Of a stretch of DNA of 64,000 nt, positions 41,425 through 50,403 are shown one piece after another. Position numbers and translations under genes: made by a program. This stretch comes from Bacillus sp. FJAT-42376 (GTDB lineage Bacteria; Bacillota; Bacilli; Bacillales; Bacillaceae): positions 4,030,001 through 4,094,000 of the forward strand of contig NZ_CP033906.1 in the NCBI RefSeq assembly GCF_003816055.1, read 5' to 3'. Each line of letters begins with the position of its first letter. Position 1 is the first letter of the stretch. The notes under the pieces were generated by a model. It did no database searches. It was not told the DNA's origin and saw nothing but the letters and a program-made list of their open reading frames with translations.

Positions 41425-41442
41425 GGCGGTTCCTCCTTCGTA

Positions 41443-41703
41443 TTACTGCTTATAAAAATCTGCGAATTTGCGGGCGATTTCTGCCGGCTTGATTTCATAC
41501 GTTCCGTTTTCAATCTTCGCTTTCAGCTGATCCAATTTTTCCTGGCGTGCTTCTGTTAGTTTGTTCGTGGATTGAAGCTCTTTTGCCGCGCTGGAAATTT
41601 CAATTTTATCCTGCTTCTTCTGGACCGCTTCAGACTTGATCACCTGTTCTGCATTTCGTTTATATGGATTGATTCCGTTCGCACCGTAATTGTTGATTTT
41701 CAT
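41443..41703 (-). CDS. flgM: Anti-sigma-D factor FlgM
   Basis: Protein of 86 residues: disordered N-terminus (MKINNYGANGINPYKRNAE), then KIEISSAAKELQ and the sigma-binding helices EKLDQLKAKIENGTYEIKPAEIARKFADFY. It holds SigD inactive until export of FlgM after hook completion. First gene of the operon and preceded by a SigD promoter, which gives feedback on its own level. Confidence 0.94.
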   Translation of the reverse strand: MKINNYGANGINPYKRNAEQVIKSEAVQKKQDKIEISSAAKELQSTNKLTEARQEKLDQLKAKIENGTYEIKPAEIARKFADFYKQ

Positions 41704-41747
41704 TTTAACGCCTCCATCCGCGAGAGTTAACGGGTTATTTACCGTTC

Positions 41748-41773
41748 TTATCGTCTAGATCTCGCGCTCTTTA
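41748..41773 (-). promoter_or_regulatory. Sigma-D promoter of the flgM operon
   Basis: Minus-strand TAAA (41770-41773), 14 bases, GACGATAA (41748-41755); 6 of 8 in the -10. It sits in the 79-base gap between yvyF and flgM. Confidence 0.7.
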
Positions 41774-41782
41774 ATAGCATTT

Positions 41783-42199
41783 TTACTTTTTGGGAGAAAT
41801 GGAGTAGTAGGTTTTTTTCTCCTCATGGGCCATTAGACGCTGGTGCTCCTCCTCACGTTGGAGCTGATCAATCTGATCGTACAGGCCTTTTGTACAGGAA
41901 GAACATAATTTCCCTTCCCGGATCATGTTCCCGCATTTATCGCATGGATAACCGAGGTTCGGAAAATTGGATAGCTGAAGTCTTCCGAGACGGATGAATT
42001 TCAGAATGATCTCTTCCGGTACCCCGGTTCCGTTCACAACTTCTTCAAGCCTGGCTTTCCGGTTCTCACGCTTGCGCAGGAATCCGTACACCAATTCAAA
42101 TTGAGCTTCTTCTATTTTAAAGCAATCCGCACAAACCGTGCGAAATTGTGTCTGGACAAAGAGAGCATTGCATTTCGGGCAATTCGCTAACTCGTTCAT
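41783..42199 (-). CDS. yvyF: Flagellar operon protein YvyF
   Basis: Protein of 138 residues with two zinc-ribbon-like cysteine sets: CPKCNALF with CADCF near the N-terminus (residues 8-35) and CDKCGNMI with CSSC near 88-108. The middle (EIILKFIRLGRLQLSNFPNLGYP) looks like the MerR-like helix seen in TIGR03826 proteins. Function not settled; in B. subtilis the gene lies between comFC and flgM and is expressed with both. Confidence 0.9.
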   Translation of the reverse strand: MNELANCPKCNALFVQTQFRTVCADCFKIEEAQFELVYGFLRKRENRKARLEEVVNGTGVPEEIILKFIRLGRLQLSNFPNLGYPCDKCGNMIREGKLCSSCTKGLYDQIDQLQREEEHQRLMAHEEKKTYYSISPKK

Positions 42200-42257
42200 T
42201 TTGTATTCTCCTCTTTATCTTACTCTACTTTTAGTATCGGATGAAGTCCGGAAACCT

Positions 42258-42944
42258 TTAGCCTCTGATTAAAGTAAGAGAGGAAATCTCTGCTGCGCCC
42301 GCTTCCTTCAAAAGCTTTGCTGCCTGATAGACTGTGTTTCCTGTTGTATAAATGTCGTCCACAATCACAATATCGCACCCTTGAATATCCACCTCTGGAT
42401 TGGTGGCAAAAAGTGGGACTCCTAAAAGACGTTCCTTCCTCGATTTTTTAGACTGTTTTTCTGAAGTCAGCCTGATTAAAGGATGCAGGATTGGACGCCG
42501 GATCTTTGCTGAAATCAATTCAGCCTGATTAAATCCCCTTTCCATCAGCCTCTCCTCGGACAATGGAATCGGGACTAGAATGGCCTTCCTGGAAATCTTC
42601 TTCGACGCTTCCCTGATATCCTGTTCAAACAAGCGGATGAGCTCGGCATCTCCACGGAATTTGAACAAGTTCATGATTTCTTTCACGGAATCTGTGTAGG
42701 AATAAATAGACCGGTTTCGGGTAAACAATCCTTTGTATTCCCCGTTTTCCTCCCAGCGGACACAATCCCGGCAAAGGGCCTCGCTCTCCATCGGCCGTCC
42801 GCATTTCGTGCAGACCGGCCCCGCTATTTTGCTTAGCTTTTCTGAACAGGGCCCGCATGCCACCGGATCCGGATCTGTTCCGAGAAGCATTCCCCATGTC
42901 ACCTGCTCCAGCATTTTGCTGTGGCAGAGAATGCACCAGCTCAA
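42258..42944 (-). CDS. comFC: Competence protein ComFC (phosphoribosyltransferase-like)
   Basis: Protein of 228 residues. An N-terminal four-Cys zinc motif (CILC, CGPC, then CTKCG and CRDC) precedes a type I phosphoribosyltransferase domain with VVDDIYTTGNT written here as IVIVDDIYTTGNTVY, the PRPP-binding loop. Required for DNA uptake together with ComFA. TTG start overlaps the comFA stop by four bases and has GGGAGG seven bases upstream. comFB, which lies between the two genes in B. subtilis, is absent. Confidence 0.92.
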   Translation of the reverse strand: MSWCILCHSKMLEQVTWGMLLGTDPDPVACGPCSEKLSKIAGPVCTKCGRPMESEALCRDCVRWEENGEYKGLFTRNRSIYSYTDSVKEIMNLFKFRGDAELIRLFEQDIREASKKISRKAILVPIPLSEERLMERGFNQAELISAKIRRPILHPLIRLTSEKQSKKSRKERLLGVPLFATNPEVDIQGCDIVIVDDIYTTGNTVYQAAKLLKEAGAAEISSLTLIRG

Positions 42945-44281
42945 TTCAGCGCCTCCCTGTTCATTTTCTCAATATGCTTTTTGGCTGCAATCATGGCATG
43001 GGTCTTTCCATAATGAAAAAACACCACGTCACCCGATGGAAAATCTTTATGGCGGCCCACCCTGCCGGCAATTTGAACAAGGGCGCTTTCCGTGAAAATA
43101 TCCTCTTCCGCGCCCAAAACAGCCACATCCGAATTCGGAACCGTCACTCCCCGCTCAAGAATCGTCGTTGTCACAATGACGGGAGAAACCCCATCCCGGA
43201 ACCGTTGCACCTTTTCCTTCCGTTCAGGATCCTCTGAATGAACACCTTCTATAGAAGGGTTGAGGTTTTTTAGAATGGCCGTAACCTGGTTCAGAGCAGG
43301 AATGTTCGGTACAAAAACAAAAGCCTGTTTTTTTATTTCGAGATGATTTTTGATCCAAAGGAGGAGCGATTTCGGGAGCTTTTGGCGTTGAAGACGTCCT
43401 TTCCAACTGCCAATCCACTGAAAGTTTGGAACCGGCAGCGGATGTCCGTGGTAGCGGCCGGGGATGCGGATAGAGGGAAGCTGTTTGGACAGTGCGCGCT
43501 TTTGCATCTCTTTTGAAGGGGTGGCTGTAAGAAAAACAAGCGCACTCTCTGGTTTCCTCGCCTTCTCTGCCGCTTCCTTCAGCGTCGCATCCGCAGAGAA
43601 AGGAAAGGCATCCACTTCATCAATAATGAGGCAATCAAACGTTTGTTTAAACCGGAAAAGCTGATGGGTCGTGGATAAAATAAGGCTCGAGGATTTGTAC
43701 CGATCCTCGCTTCCTCCGTATAACGCAACGGCATCTGCATGCGGAAAGGCCTGCTTGAATCGTGGATAAAGTTCGAGCACGACATCGGTTCTCGGTGTGG
43801 CGAGACAGACACGCTTGTTTTCCTTGAGCGCTTGATTAATGCCTTCAAACAGGATTTCAGTTTTCCCCGCTCCGCAAACCGCCCAGACGAGAAGCTCGGT
43901 CCGGTTCACGACCGCTTCCTTAATCAGGCTGGATGCATTCTTCTGTAAAGGAGAGAGCGTACCGTTCCAGCTTAAACCTGTAGAGGAGTGTGAATGGAGA
44001 TGTTCCGGTCCGCTCCAGCTATAAAGGGTCTCGCATTCGCTCACCCTTCCCATCATGATGCATGAGCGGCAGTAGGTGCATCGCTTGCCGCACTTGGCAC
44101 AGGGAAAGAAAGCGAATAGGTGACGCTGTTGATTGAGGCAGCGGCTGCATTGATATCTTCCGTTTGTTCGGGTGACACCTTTTTCTGGTCTGATGAATTC
44201 ATTTTGGAGGTCTTCTGCCGGGAATGGGATTTCGGAAGCCAGGAGGTGGCGGCCTGATAGGAATTCCTGAAGATTGTTCAT
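42941..44281 (-). CDS. comFA: Competence DNA helicase/translocase ComFA
   Basis: DEAD-box-type ATPase of 446 residues that powers uptake of single-stranded DNA. N-terminal zinc finger with Cys45, 48, 61, 64, 68, 71 and 74; Walker A GAGKT at 137-141; IIDEVDAFPF (motif II) near 225; LTATPSKEM (motif III); and QIAGRVGRHKDFPSGDV (motif VI) near 415. ATG with GGAG ten bases upstream. First gene of the comF operon here. Confidence 0.95.
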   Translation of the reverse strand: MNNLQEFLSGRHLLASEIPFPAEDLQNEFIRPEKGVTRTNGRYQCSRCLNQQRHLFAFFPCAKCGKRCTYCRSCIMMGRVSECETLYSWSGPEHLHSHSSTGLSWNGTLSPLQKNASSLIKEAVVNRTELLVWAVCGAGKTEILFEGINQALKENKRVCLATPRTDVVLELYPRFKQAFPHADAVALYGGSEDRYKSSSLILSTTHQLFRFKQTFDCLIIDEVDAFPFSADATLKEAAEKARKPESALVFLTATPSKEMQKRALSKQLPSIRIPGRYHGHPLPVPNFQWIGSWKGRLQRQKLPKSLLLWIKNHLEIKKQAFVFVPNIPALNQVTAILKNLNPSIEGVHSEDPERKEKVQRFRDGVSPVIVTTTILERGVTVPNSDVAVLGAEEDIFTESALVQIAGRVGRHKDFPSGDVVFFHYGKTHAMIAAKKHIEKMNREALN

Positions 44282-44304
44282 ACTTGTTTACTCCTTTTTG
44301 GCCT

Positions 44305-44333
44305 AGTATGATGGAGAAAAGACCTTTTGTCTA
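44305..44333 (-). promoter_or_regulatory. Promoter of comFA
   Basis: Minus-strand TAGACA (-35, 44328-44333), 17-base spacer, CATACT (-10, 44305-44310). Five and four of six consensus bases. AT boxes of the AAAA-N-TTTT type that ComK recognises lie around it, but their spacing is not the standard one. Confidence 0.55.
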
Positions 44334-44470
44334 AGGAGTAAAACTTCTTTTTATATAATAAAAATCAGCCTTTCCCTGTGAACAACAAAGTTAATGGAAA
44401 GAATGAAGCTTCATAAAGTAATAATAAGCATTTTTATGTGCCTCCTGAATGTCAACGATACCGAAGAAGA

Positions 44471-44842
44471 TCATGAGGATGGGCTGGAGTGCAAAAAATG
44501 GACGGCCTTGATTTTTTTCCTTTTGTATAAAACAACTCCGATGACCGTAATAAGCAATAGGTGGACTGCATGTACAATCATTTTCGCAGCCACTAAATCC
44601 AAATTCCCAACCTCCTCTTTGTATGCTTGAAAGTCCTCCTCATTTTCTTTCCCTTTTGGAACGGTCACCATTTCCCCCTTATATCCAATCTTCTGACTAT
44701 CTTCTTCTCCTATCGTTTGAATATAAAGGAATCCCCCGCCCCTTTCTTCAAATGTTCTGTTACCTGATGAATCAACATGCTTTTTAATTCCGCATGCTGC
44801 TAAACAGGCCATCAGCAAGACTGCGATAATGATTCCTTTCAC
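44471..44842 (-). CDS. Small lipoprotein with a C-terminal membrane helix
   Basis: Protein of 123 residues. Signal with lipobox LAAC (Cys at residue 17), a short outer domain (GGGFLYIQTIGEEDSQKIGYKG), then a membrane helix AVHLLLITVIGVVLYKRKK near 92-110 and a basic tail. Both a lipid anchor and a stop-transfer helix are unusual together. No family recognised. Lies alone between comFA and degV; no terminator of its own was seen. Confidence 0.6.
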   Translation of the reverse strand: MKGIIIAVLLMACLAACGIKKHVDSSGNRTFEERGGGFLYIQTIGEEDSQKIGYKGEMVTVPKGKENEEDFQAYKEEVGNLDLVAAKMIVHAVHLLLITVIGVVLYKRKKIKAVHFLHSSPSS

Positions 44843-45000
44843 GTTATCCTCCCTATCGTTCCAATAATATCCACATACCCAACAGCCTGTTCTTTTTAAC
44901 CAAACGGCTATGTTAAAGCGTAATGATGATTTATAACGCCCGTTGATTGAAGCGAGCGCCTGGAGCGGAAATTAACAGCCAAGTTTAAAAAGCTAACACA

Positions 45001-45028
45001 AAAAAACAACCAGCCAAATGACTGATTG
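45001..45028 (-). terminator. Terminator of degV
   Basis: CAACCAGCC/GACTGATTG nine-bp stem with two G-T pairs; on the minus strand TTTTTTT follows. Starts six bases past the degV stop. Confidence 0.8.
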
Positions 45029-45033
45029 CTTCT

Positions 45034-45876
45034 TTACTCCATATACCATCCCAGTCCAAGCGCGCCTTCCCCCAGATGGGTTCCGATCACAGCTCCAAAA
45101 TAACTGAGGTAAAACTTCACGTGAGGATATTTCGCTTCAAGCTCTGCTTTCATTTCCTTTGCCTCTTCGGGACGGTTCCCGTGAATCACGGCTGCTCTCA
45201 TCGGGACGCCGAGTTTCGCATCTTCCTCGAAAAGCTCATAGATGCGGTTGACCGCTCTTTTTCTCGTTCTGATTTTTTCAAACGGAACGATAACTTTGTC
45301 TTCAAAGTGAAGAAGCGGTTTCACCTGAAGCAGACTTCCAATCAGTGCCTGAGCCCCGTTCAAGCGTCCCCCACGCTGGAGGTTGGAAAGGTCGTCCACC
45401 ATGAAATAGGCGCGGACACTTTTTTTGATTTCTTCGAGACGCTTCATGATGTCTTCCGGATCCTTGCCATCACGGGCCATTTCGGCAGCTTCAATGACAT
45501 AAAAGCCCTGCACCATGCAGCTGATTTCGGAGTCAAAGGAGAAGACTTTGATGCTGTCCGTCATGTTCCCTGCCGTGATCGAGCCGTTGTACGTTCCGCT
45601 GATTCCTGAGGACAGGTGAATGCAGATGACCGCATCGTACTGCTTCGAAAACTCTTCGAACATGTCGAGGAATTTTCCGACAGGCGGCTGAGAAGTCGTT
45701 GGAAGCTGGTTGCGGTTTTTTACTTCTGTGTAAAAAGCTTCTGCACTCAGCTCCAGTTCTTCCTGGTAGGTTTCACTGCCGAAAATGACGCTGAGCGGGA
45801 TTAAATGAATGTCCAGCTCTTTCAGCAGTTCGTTCGGTATGTAAGCTGTACTATCGGTTAAAATTGCCGTTTTCAT
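45034..45876 (-). CDS. degV: DegV-family fatty-acid-binding protein
   Basis: Protein of 280 residues. DegV/FakB family motifs: AILTDSTAYIPNELL, LPTTSQPPVGKFLDMFEEF, CIHLSSGISGTYNGS, FMVDDLSNLQRGGRLNGAQALIGSLL and IGTHLGEGALGLGWY. Family members bind a fatty acid for phosphorylation by FakA. Placed between comFA and degU as in B. subtilis. ATG at 45876 gives the family start; an in-frame TTG at 45882 is better spaced from AAGGAAGG and cannot be excluded. Confidence 0.93.
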   Translation of the reverse strand: MKTAILTDSTAYIPNELLKELDIHLIPLSVIFGSETYQEELELSAEAFYTEVKNRNQLPTTSQPPVGKFLDMFEEFSKQYDAVICIHLSSGISGTYNGSITAGNMTDSIKVFSFDSEISCMVQGFYVIEAAEMARDGKDPEDIMKRLEEIKKSVRAYFMVDDLSNLQRGGRLNGAQALIGSLLQVKPLLHFEDKVIVPFEKIRTRKRAVNRIYELFEEDAKLGVPMRAAVIHGNRPEEAKEMKAELEAKYPHVKFYLSYFGAVIGTHLGEGALGLGWYME

Positions 45877-46153
45877 CGTCAAAAGAAACCTTCCTTATTA
45901 CGTATTTAAATAATGAGTTCAAATGATTACTCTCTATTCTATAGAACTTTACGTAAAATTTCATTAAATGTTTCATTTATTTTTGGCACGGGACACATGC
46001 TGCCTGGCATTCCCGCCTGGAAACAACATGGAAATGCGTGATATCCGCTTTGTCTTTTCAATCCCCACCCAATCGCGTCCGAACACCGCTCGACAGGCTT
46101 CTACATTTTTTTCACGTGAAACATTCTATCATAGTGGTATGGCAAAACCAAAA

Positions 46154-46198
46154 AAAGCTGATCCCCTAATGGACACCCGCCCACAGGTTTTCAGCTTT
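46154..46198 (-). terminator. Terminator of degU
   Basis: AAAGCTGA/TCAGCTTT stem (46154-46161 with 46191-46198) closing a 29-base loop with further GC-rich pairing, followed on the minus strand by TTTTTTGG. Confidence 0.7.
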
Positions 46199-46215
46199 CC
46201 GGTCTGACCATTCAA

Positions 46216-46905
46216 TTAGCGTACTTCCACCCAGCCGTTTTTGATTGCAACGACTACCGCTTGGGTACGGTCGTTTACGTTCATTTTCTGAAGGATGTTG
46301 GATACGTGGTTCTTTACGGTCTTTTCACTGATGAAAAGCGCTTCGCCGATTCCACGGTTGCTTTTTCCGTCTGCTAGCATTTGAAGAACTTCGCATTCGC
46401 GGCGAGTCAGAATGTGCAGCGGTCTGCGGATTTCAGGCTGAAGCTGCTGTCCGCCGCCGCCTGCACCAGTAGTCGCAAGTCTGCGGAATTCATTCACTAA
46501 GTTATGCGTCACTTTCGGGTGAAGGTATGAACCGCCATCCGCTACGACTTTGACCGCTTCAATAAGCGTGTCTGCGTCCATTTCTTTCAGAAGGTATCCT
46601 CGCGCACCTGTTTTCAGGGCACGGGTTACGTAGTTTTCATCATCATGGATGGACAAAATGATTACCTTTGTTTCCGGGTTTGCTTCAACGAGCTGCTTTG
46701 TCGCTTCCACACCGTTTACGTTCGGCATATTTATATCCATAATGACCGTGTCCGGCTTATGCTCTTCTACAAGACGCATTGCCTCATCACCGTCGTCACC
46801 TTCTGCTACAACTTCAAAGCTTGGTTCAAAATCAAGAATACGTTTTACGCCTTCTCTGAATAACTGATGATCATCAATGATTACAATTCTTGTTTTCATG
46901 GTCAC
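46216..46905 (-). CDS. degU: Response regulator DegU
   Basis: Protein of 229 residues. Receiver domain with [11 protein letters not shown], Asp57 in VIMDINMPN and Lys in GYLLKEMD; LuxR-type HTH at about 165-229 ([24 protein letters not shown] is the region; helix [12 protein letters not shown]). It controls exoenzymes, competence, biofilm and motility. GTG start at 46905 with GGAGG seven bases upstream is preferred to the ATG two codons later. A gap of 184 bases from degS leaves room for its own promoter. Confidence 0.96.
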   Translation of the reverse strand: MTMKTRIVIIDDHQLFREGVKRILDFEPSFEVVAEGDDGDEAMRLVEEHKPDTVIMDINMPNVNGVEATKQLVEANPETKVIILSIHDDENYVTRALKTGARGYLLKEMDADTLIEAVKVVADGGSYLHPKVTHNLVNEFRRLATTGAGGGGQQLQPEIRRPLHILTRRECEVLQMLADGKSNRGIGEALFISEKTVKNHVSNILQKMNVNDRTQAVVVAIKNGWVEVR

Positions 46906-47089
46906 TAATACGCCTCCCCACTCACTTCATTCTAGTCCAATCCTCATACCTACCGTCAATGAGCCTTTTGTCGCTAGTTTCCTGCTTTCCCGCAGCGCAG
47001 AAACCCCGCAATAACAAGACTTTTTCCTTACCTTTTTCTAAATAATTCCCTATTTCAATGGTAGAGCATGATTCAAACAATTGATACAT

Positions 47090-48247
47090 CTAAAATATGG
47101 AAGGAACTTTAATCATAATGGTTGTGCCTCTTCCAATTTTCGAATCAATATCCATGGTGCCATCCAGCAATTCGACACGTTCTTTCATTCCCACAAGGCC
47201 AAACGATTTGTTCCTTTTCTCCTTCAGCTCACTGAAGTCAAACCCGCTGCCGTCATCCTTGATCAGCAGGTTCACGTATTCCTGGGATACTTCCACTTTG
47301 ACTGAAATTTCTTTCGCTTGTGCATGCTTCAGGGCGTTCGTTACAGCTTCCTGAGCGAGACGGAAAAGGGCTACTTCAAATCTCGGCGGAAGCCTTCTTT
47401 CTTCTGCTTCACCGTAGCTTTGGAAGTGCATTTTCGTTTTGCCGTTGTATTCTTCAATCGTATGTAAGTATTTTCTCAAGGTCGGGATTAATCCAAGATC
47501 ATCCAGCGCCATAGGCCGAAGGTCGTAAATAATTCTCCTCACTTCATATAGAGCGTTGCGGACATTCTGGCGAAGATTGCGGATTTCCTTGAATCCTTCT
47601 TCGGTACCGCGATCCCTGAAAATGCGTTCGAGCAATTCAGAGCGCATCATAACATTTGCGAGCATTTGCGCAGGTCCGTCATGGATTTCCCGCGATACCC
47701 GCTTGCGTTCCTCTTCCTGCGCTTCAATAATCCGAAGACCGAAGTCCTGCTTCGCCTGCGCATCCTCAAGGAGCATTCCAACCTGGCGCAAATCCTGGCT
47801 CAGATAATTAAGGACGACTCCGATTTGAGTCACAAGCGCTTCTGACCGTTCAATGATTTCCTGAAGCCCTAGCAGCCTTCTTTCAAGCTCATCCCGCCTG
47901 TCACGGAGCTGTTTTTCGCGGTGCTGCATCGTCGTCAGTTCAACCTGAAGGGCATGAGCTCTCTCATACGCTTCCCGTATTTCATTTTCTGTAAACCGGT
48001 TGAAATTTTTGCTGACCTCTGACAGTCTTTTTCTTGCATGCCTCGCCTGAATCTCAAGCTTATCCCCCGCCTCAATGACATCATTGACCTGGGTTTTGAT
48101 GACAGCCAGTTCCTCTACAAGTGATTCATATTGGGTGCGGGACTGTTCGCCGATCGCGAAAATCTCCCCTTTGCTCCCGTCTACAGTCGAGATCATTTTA
48201 TTCAGGATTTCATCGAGCAAAACGCTATCCAGCTTTTTGGTATTCAC
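47090..48247 (-). CDS. degS: Sensor histidine kinase DegS
   Basis: Cytosolic kinase of 385 residues without membrane segments. N-terminal sensor/coiled coil (about 1-150: KTQVNDVIEAGDKLEIQARHARKRL region), HisKA_3 domain with VSREIHDGPAQMLANV (phospho-His near 190), then an ATPase domain with LAQEAVTNALKHA and GSGFDFSE. Phosphorylates DegU. GTG start with GGAGG upstream. Divergent from yvyE. Confidence 0.96.
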   Translation of the reverse strand: MNTKKLDSVLLDEILNKMISTVDGSKGEIFAIGEQSRTQYESLVEELAVIKTQVNDVIEAGDKLEIQARHARKRLSEVSKNFNRFTENEIREAYERAHALQVELTTMQHREKQLRDRRDELERRLLGLQEIIERSEALVTQIGVVLNYLSQDLRQVGMLLEDAQAKQDFGLRIIEAQEEERKRVSREIHDGPAQMLANVMMRSELLERIFRDRGTEEGFKEIRNLRQNVRNALYEVRRIIYDLRPMALDDLGLIPTLRKYLHTIEEYNGKTKMHFQSYGEAEERRLPPRFEVALFRLAQEAVTNALKHAQAKEISVKVEVSQEYVNLLIKDDGSGFDFSELKEKRNKSFGLVGMKERVELLDGTMDIDSKIGRGTTIMIKVPSIF

Positions 48248-48299
48248 CAGAAATTACCTCCGTTGCTGTAAATGTCATGATTATGTTATGAGATTGTGA

Positions 48300-48328
48300 T
48301 TGAAGTCATATATGTGCCGCTATATAAT
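48300..48328 (+). promoter_or_regulatory. Sigma-A promoter of yvyE
   Basis: TTGAAG (48300-48305), 17 bases, TATAAT (48323-48328): perfect -10 and spacing. It lies about 95 bases before the yvyE start, in the gap between the divergent degS and yvyE genes. Confidence 0.82.
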
Positions 48329-48424
48329 GGAATAATGCAAGTGTAAAAAATGCTCGCAATTTGCAGAAAAATCTGATGGAGCAAGCATACTGTTTTTCCC
48401 GTACAAGCCAGGAGGTGTCCAAAC

Positions 48425-49060
48425 ATGCTTTCTACTTATTATACAGCAAAAGGCAGCGGAGAGCATGAGATAATCATCCAGAAATCGCGATTTATCTGCT
48501 ATATAAGCCGGGTTGAGACTGAAGAAGAAGCCATCCGGTTTATTCAGGAAATCAAGAAAAAGCACCATAATGCCAATCATAATTGTTCTGCCTATTTAAT
48601 AGGAGAAAGAGATGAAATTCAAAAGGCGAACGATGACGGCGAGCCTACCGGAACAGCCGGTGTTCCTATGCTTGAAGTCCTGAAAAAACGCGGACTTAAG
48701 GACACCGCCGCAGTCGTTACCCGCTATTTCGGCGGCATTAAGCTCGGCGGAGGCGGCTTGATCCGCGCATATGGACAGTCTGTTTCAGAAGGATTGAACC
48801 ATACAGGTATAGTAGAGCGTAAATTAATGAGAATTATGCATACTAAAATTGACTATACATGGCTTGGAAAGCTCGAAAATGAGCTTCGGTCATCCGAATA
48901 CCTCATTAAAGATATACATTATTTGAACGATGTTGAAATTGAAACGTATGTTGCATCAGATCAAACGGAAACCTTCACCAAGTGGATGACAGAACTGACA
49001 AACGGCCAAAGCGAAATTACGCAAGGAGATGTCACGTATTTGGAAGAAGAGGTTAGTTAG
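48425..49060 (+). CDS. yvyE: YigZ/IMPACT-family protein YvyE
   Basis: Protein of 211 residues. The IMPACT N-terminal domain carries KSRFICYISRVETEEEAI, HHNANHNCSAYLIG, NDDGEPTGTAGVPMLEVL and TRYFGGIKLGGGGLIRAYG, a near-complete family signature; a DUF1949-type C-terminal domain follows. Exact role unknown, ribosome-related functions have been proposed for the family. Divergent from degS and 11 bases before the LCP gene, as in B. subtilis. AGGAGG upstream of the ATG. Confidence 0.94.
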   Translation: MLSTYYTAKGSGEHEIIIQKSRFICYISRVETEEEAIRFIQEIKKKHHNANHNCSAYLIGERDEIQKANDDGEPTGTAGVPMLEVLKKRGLKDTAAVVTRYFGGIKLGGGGLIRAYGQSVSEGLNHTGIVERKLMRIMHTKIDYTWLGKLENELRSSEYLIKDIHYLNDVEIETYVASDQTETFTKWMTELTNGQSEITQGDVTYLEEEVS

Positions 49061-49071
49061 GAGAAGATGGT

Positions 49072-50106
49072 ATGGCTGAGTATAGACGCGTAGTCCGGAA
49101 GAAAAAAAAGAAAAAGTCGGTTTTTAAACGGATTCTCCTGTTCCTGCTGCTGATTTTGCTTGCAGGAGGCGCCTACACGGCCTATGTTGTCGTATCGGCG
49201 ATGCAGGCCGCGGATAAATCGTATTCAAGTCTTGAAAGAGGCGATAAATCAGAGCTTCGCGAACAAGCCGTTGAACTTGCAAAAGATCCTGTATCCATAT
49301 TAATTATGGGGGTGGAGGATTATTCCACCGGGGGCAAAGGCGGACGGAGCGATACACTCATTGTGATGACGCTCAATCCGAAAGATAAAACGATGAAAAT
49401 GCTCAGCATCCCTCGGGACACACTTGTAAAAGTAAAAGGACACGGCGAAACGAAGATTACCCACGCTTATTCATATGGCGGCAAGGAACTCACCGTTCAA
49501 ACGGTCGAGAACTTCCTTGATATCCCGATCGATTACTATGCAACCGTAAACTTTGAAGCGTTCAAGAAGGTCATAGACGAGCTTGACGGTGTAGAAGTAG
49601 ATGTCCCATTTGACTTTTATGAAAAAAGTGATGTGACCGGCAAAAGAATTTATTTTAAAGAAGGCAAACAAACGCTTGACGGAGAAGAGGCACTTGCCTA
49701 TGCCCGGATGAGAAAACGCGATCCGCGCGGAGACTTCGGCCGGAACGACCGTCAAAAAGAAATCATTACCGCCATTATTAAGAAAGCGACGACTCCGCAG
49801 AACATCTGGAAAGTCGATGACATTGCCAACCGCATTTCTGAAAATGTCGAAACCAATCTTCGAATATCTGAAGCGATGGGCTTCCAGCAATCCTACAGCG
49901 GATTCAAGACCGACCAGATTGACCAGCTGAAGATTGAAGGAGAAGACTTAAATCTTGAAAGCGGCTATTATTACAAACCGGACGAAGAAAAGCTGGATCT
50001 GGTAAAAGCAGAGCTTCAGGAACACCTTGAGCATAAAACCGTCAGCATCCGGGATGAACAGGATCAAAATCCCTTTGCTGAAGAAGATTCAACTAGCGGA
50101 AACTAG
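49072..50106 (+). CDS. tagV: LCP-family glycopolymer transferase
   Basis: Protein of 344 residues with a short basic N-terminus (VRKKKKKKSVFKR), one membrane helix (about 20-42) and an extracytoplasmic LytR-CpsA-Psr domain: GGRSDTLIVMTLNPKDKTMKMLSIPRDT split around residues 88-115, AYSYGGKELTVQTVENFL, and RMRKRDPRGDFGRNDRQKEII with the conserved Arg residues. LCP enzymes link teichoic acids or other polymers to peptidoglycan. By position after yvyE it corresponds to B. subtilis yvhJ (tagV). The acidic C-terminal tail is disordered. Confidence 0.88.
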   Translation: MAEYRRVVRKKKKKKSVFKRILLFLLLILLAGGAYTAYVVVSAMQAADKSYSSLERGDKSELREQAVELAKDPVSILIMGVEDYSTGGKGGRSDTLIVMTLNPKDKTMKMLSIPRDTLVKVKGHGETKITHAYSYGGKELTVQTVENFLDIPIDYYATVNFEAFKKVIDELDGVEVDVPFDFYEKSDVTGKRIYFKEGKQTLDGEEALAYARMRKRDPRGDFGRNDRQKEIITAIIKKATTPQNIWKVDDIANRISENVETNLRISEAMGFQQSYSGFKTDQIDQLKIEGEDLNLESGYYYKPDEEKLDLVKAELQEHLEHKTVSIRDEQDQNPFAEEDSTSGN

Positions 50107-50112
50107 CCGCAC

Positions 50113-50145
50113 AGGCCTCCTTATATTAGGAGGTCTTTTCTTTTG
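50113..50145 (+). terminator. Terminator of yvyE-tagV
   Basis: AGGCCTCC/GGAGGTCT eight-bp stem (one G-T) with TTATATTA loop, then TTTCTTTT. Confidence 0.78.
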
Positions 50146-50340
50146 CAAAATAATAGTTATTTTGACCCCAACCTTAAAAGGTCCTTTTTTCTCTTGTTTT
50201 TTCTATATTGTATTTGAAAATAAAAACATTAATTATAAGGTAAATTTCCTAACAAATAAAGACAAAAACTTTAACTTTTTGTAAAAAAGTGCGAAATTAT
50301 ACAGACACATTATGACCTTTTTGTTAAAATAAAGACAAAA

Positions 50341-50375
50341 ATAGCCTCTGATTCCAATTCAGAGGTTATTTTTTT
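50341..50375 (+). terminator. Terminator or attenuator hairpin at the start of the amidase gene
   Basis: ATAGCCTCTGA/TCAGAGGTTAT (50341-50351 with 50359-50369, one G-T) with a seven-base loop and seven T residues. It ends only 15 bases before the ribosome site of the SH3-amidase gene and more than 200 bases after the terminator of tagV, so it may regulate the operon by attenuation. Confidence 0.75.
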
Positions 50376-50403
50376 GGGAGAATACTCACGGGAGGGAATA
50401 CCA

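Noticed and set aside
44317..44352. Two AT boxes of ComK type upstream of comFA
   Set aside because: AAAA-GACC-TTTT has a four-base core and the boxes are 11 bases apart, which is not one of the standard ComK spacings; kept only as a remark under the promoter.
45968..46207. Plus-strand frame of 79 codons between degV and degU
   Set aside because: No ribosome site; it runs across the degU terminator and has no coding character.
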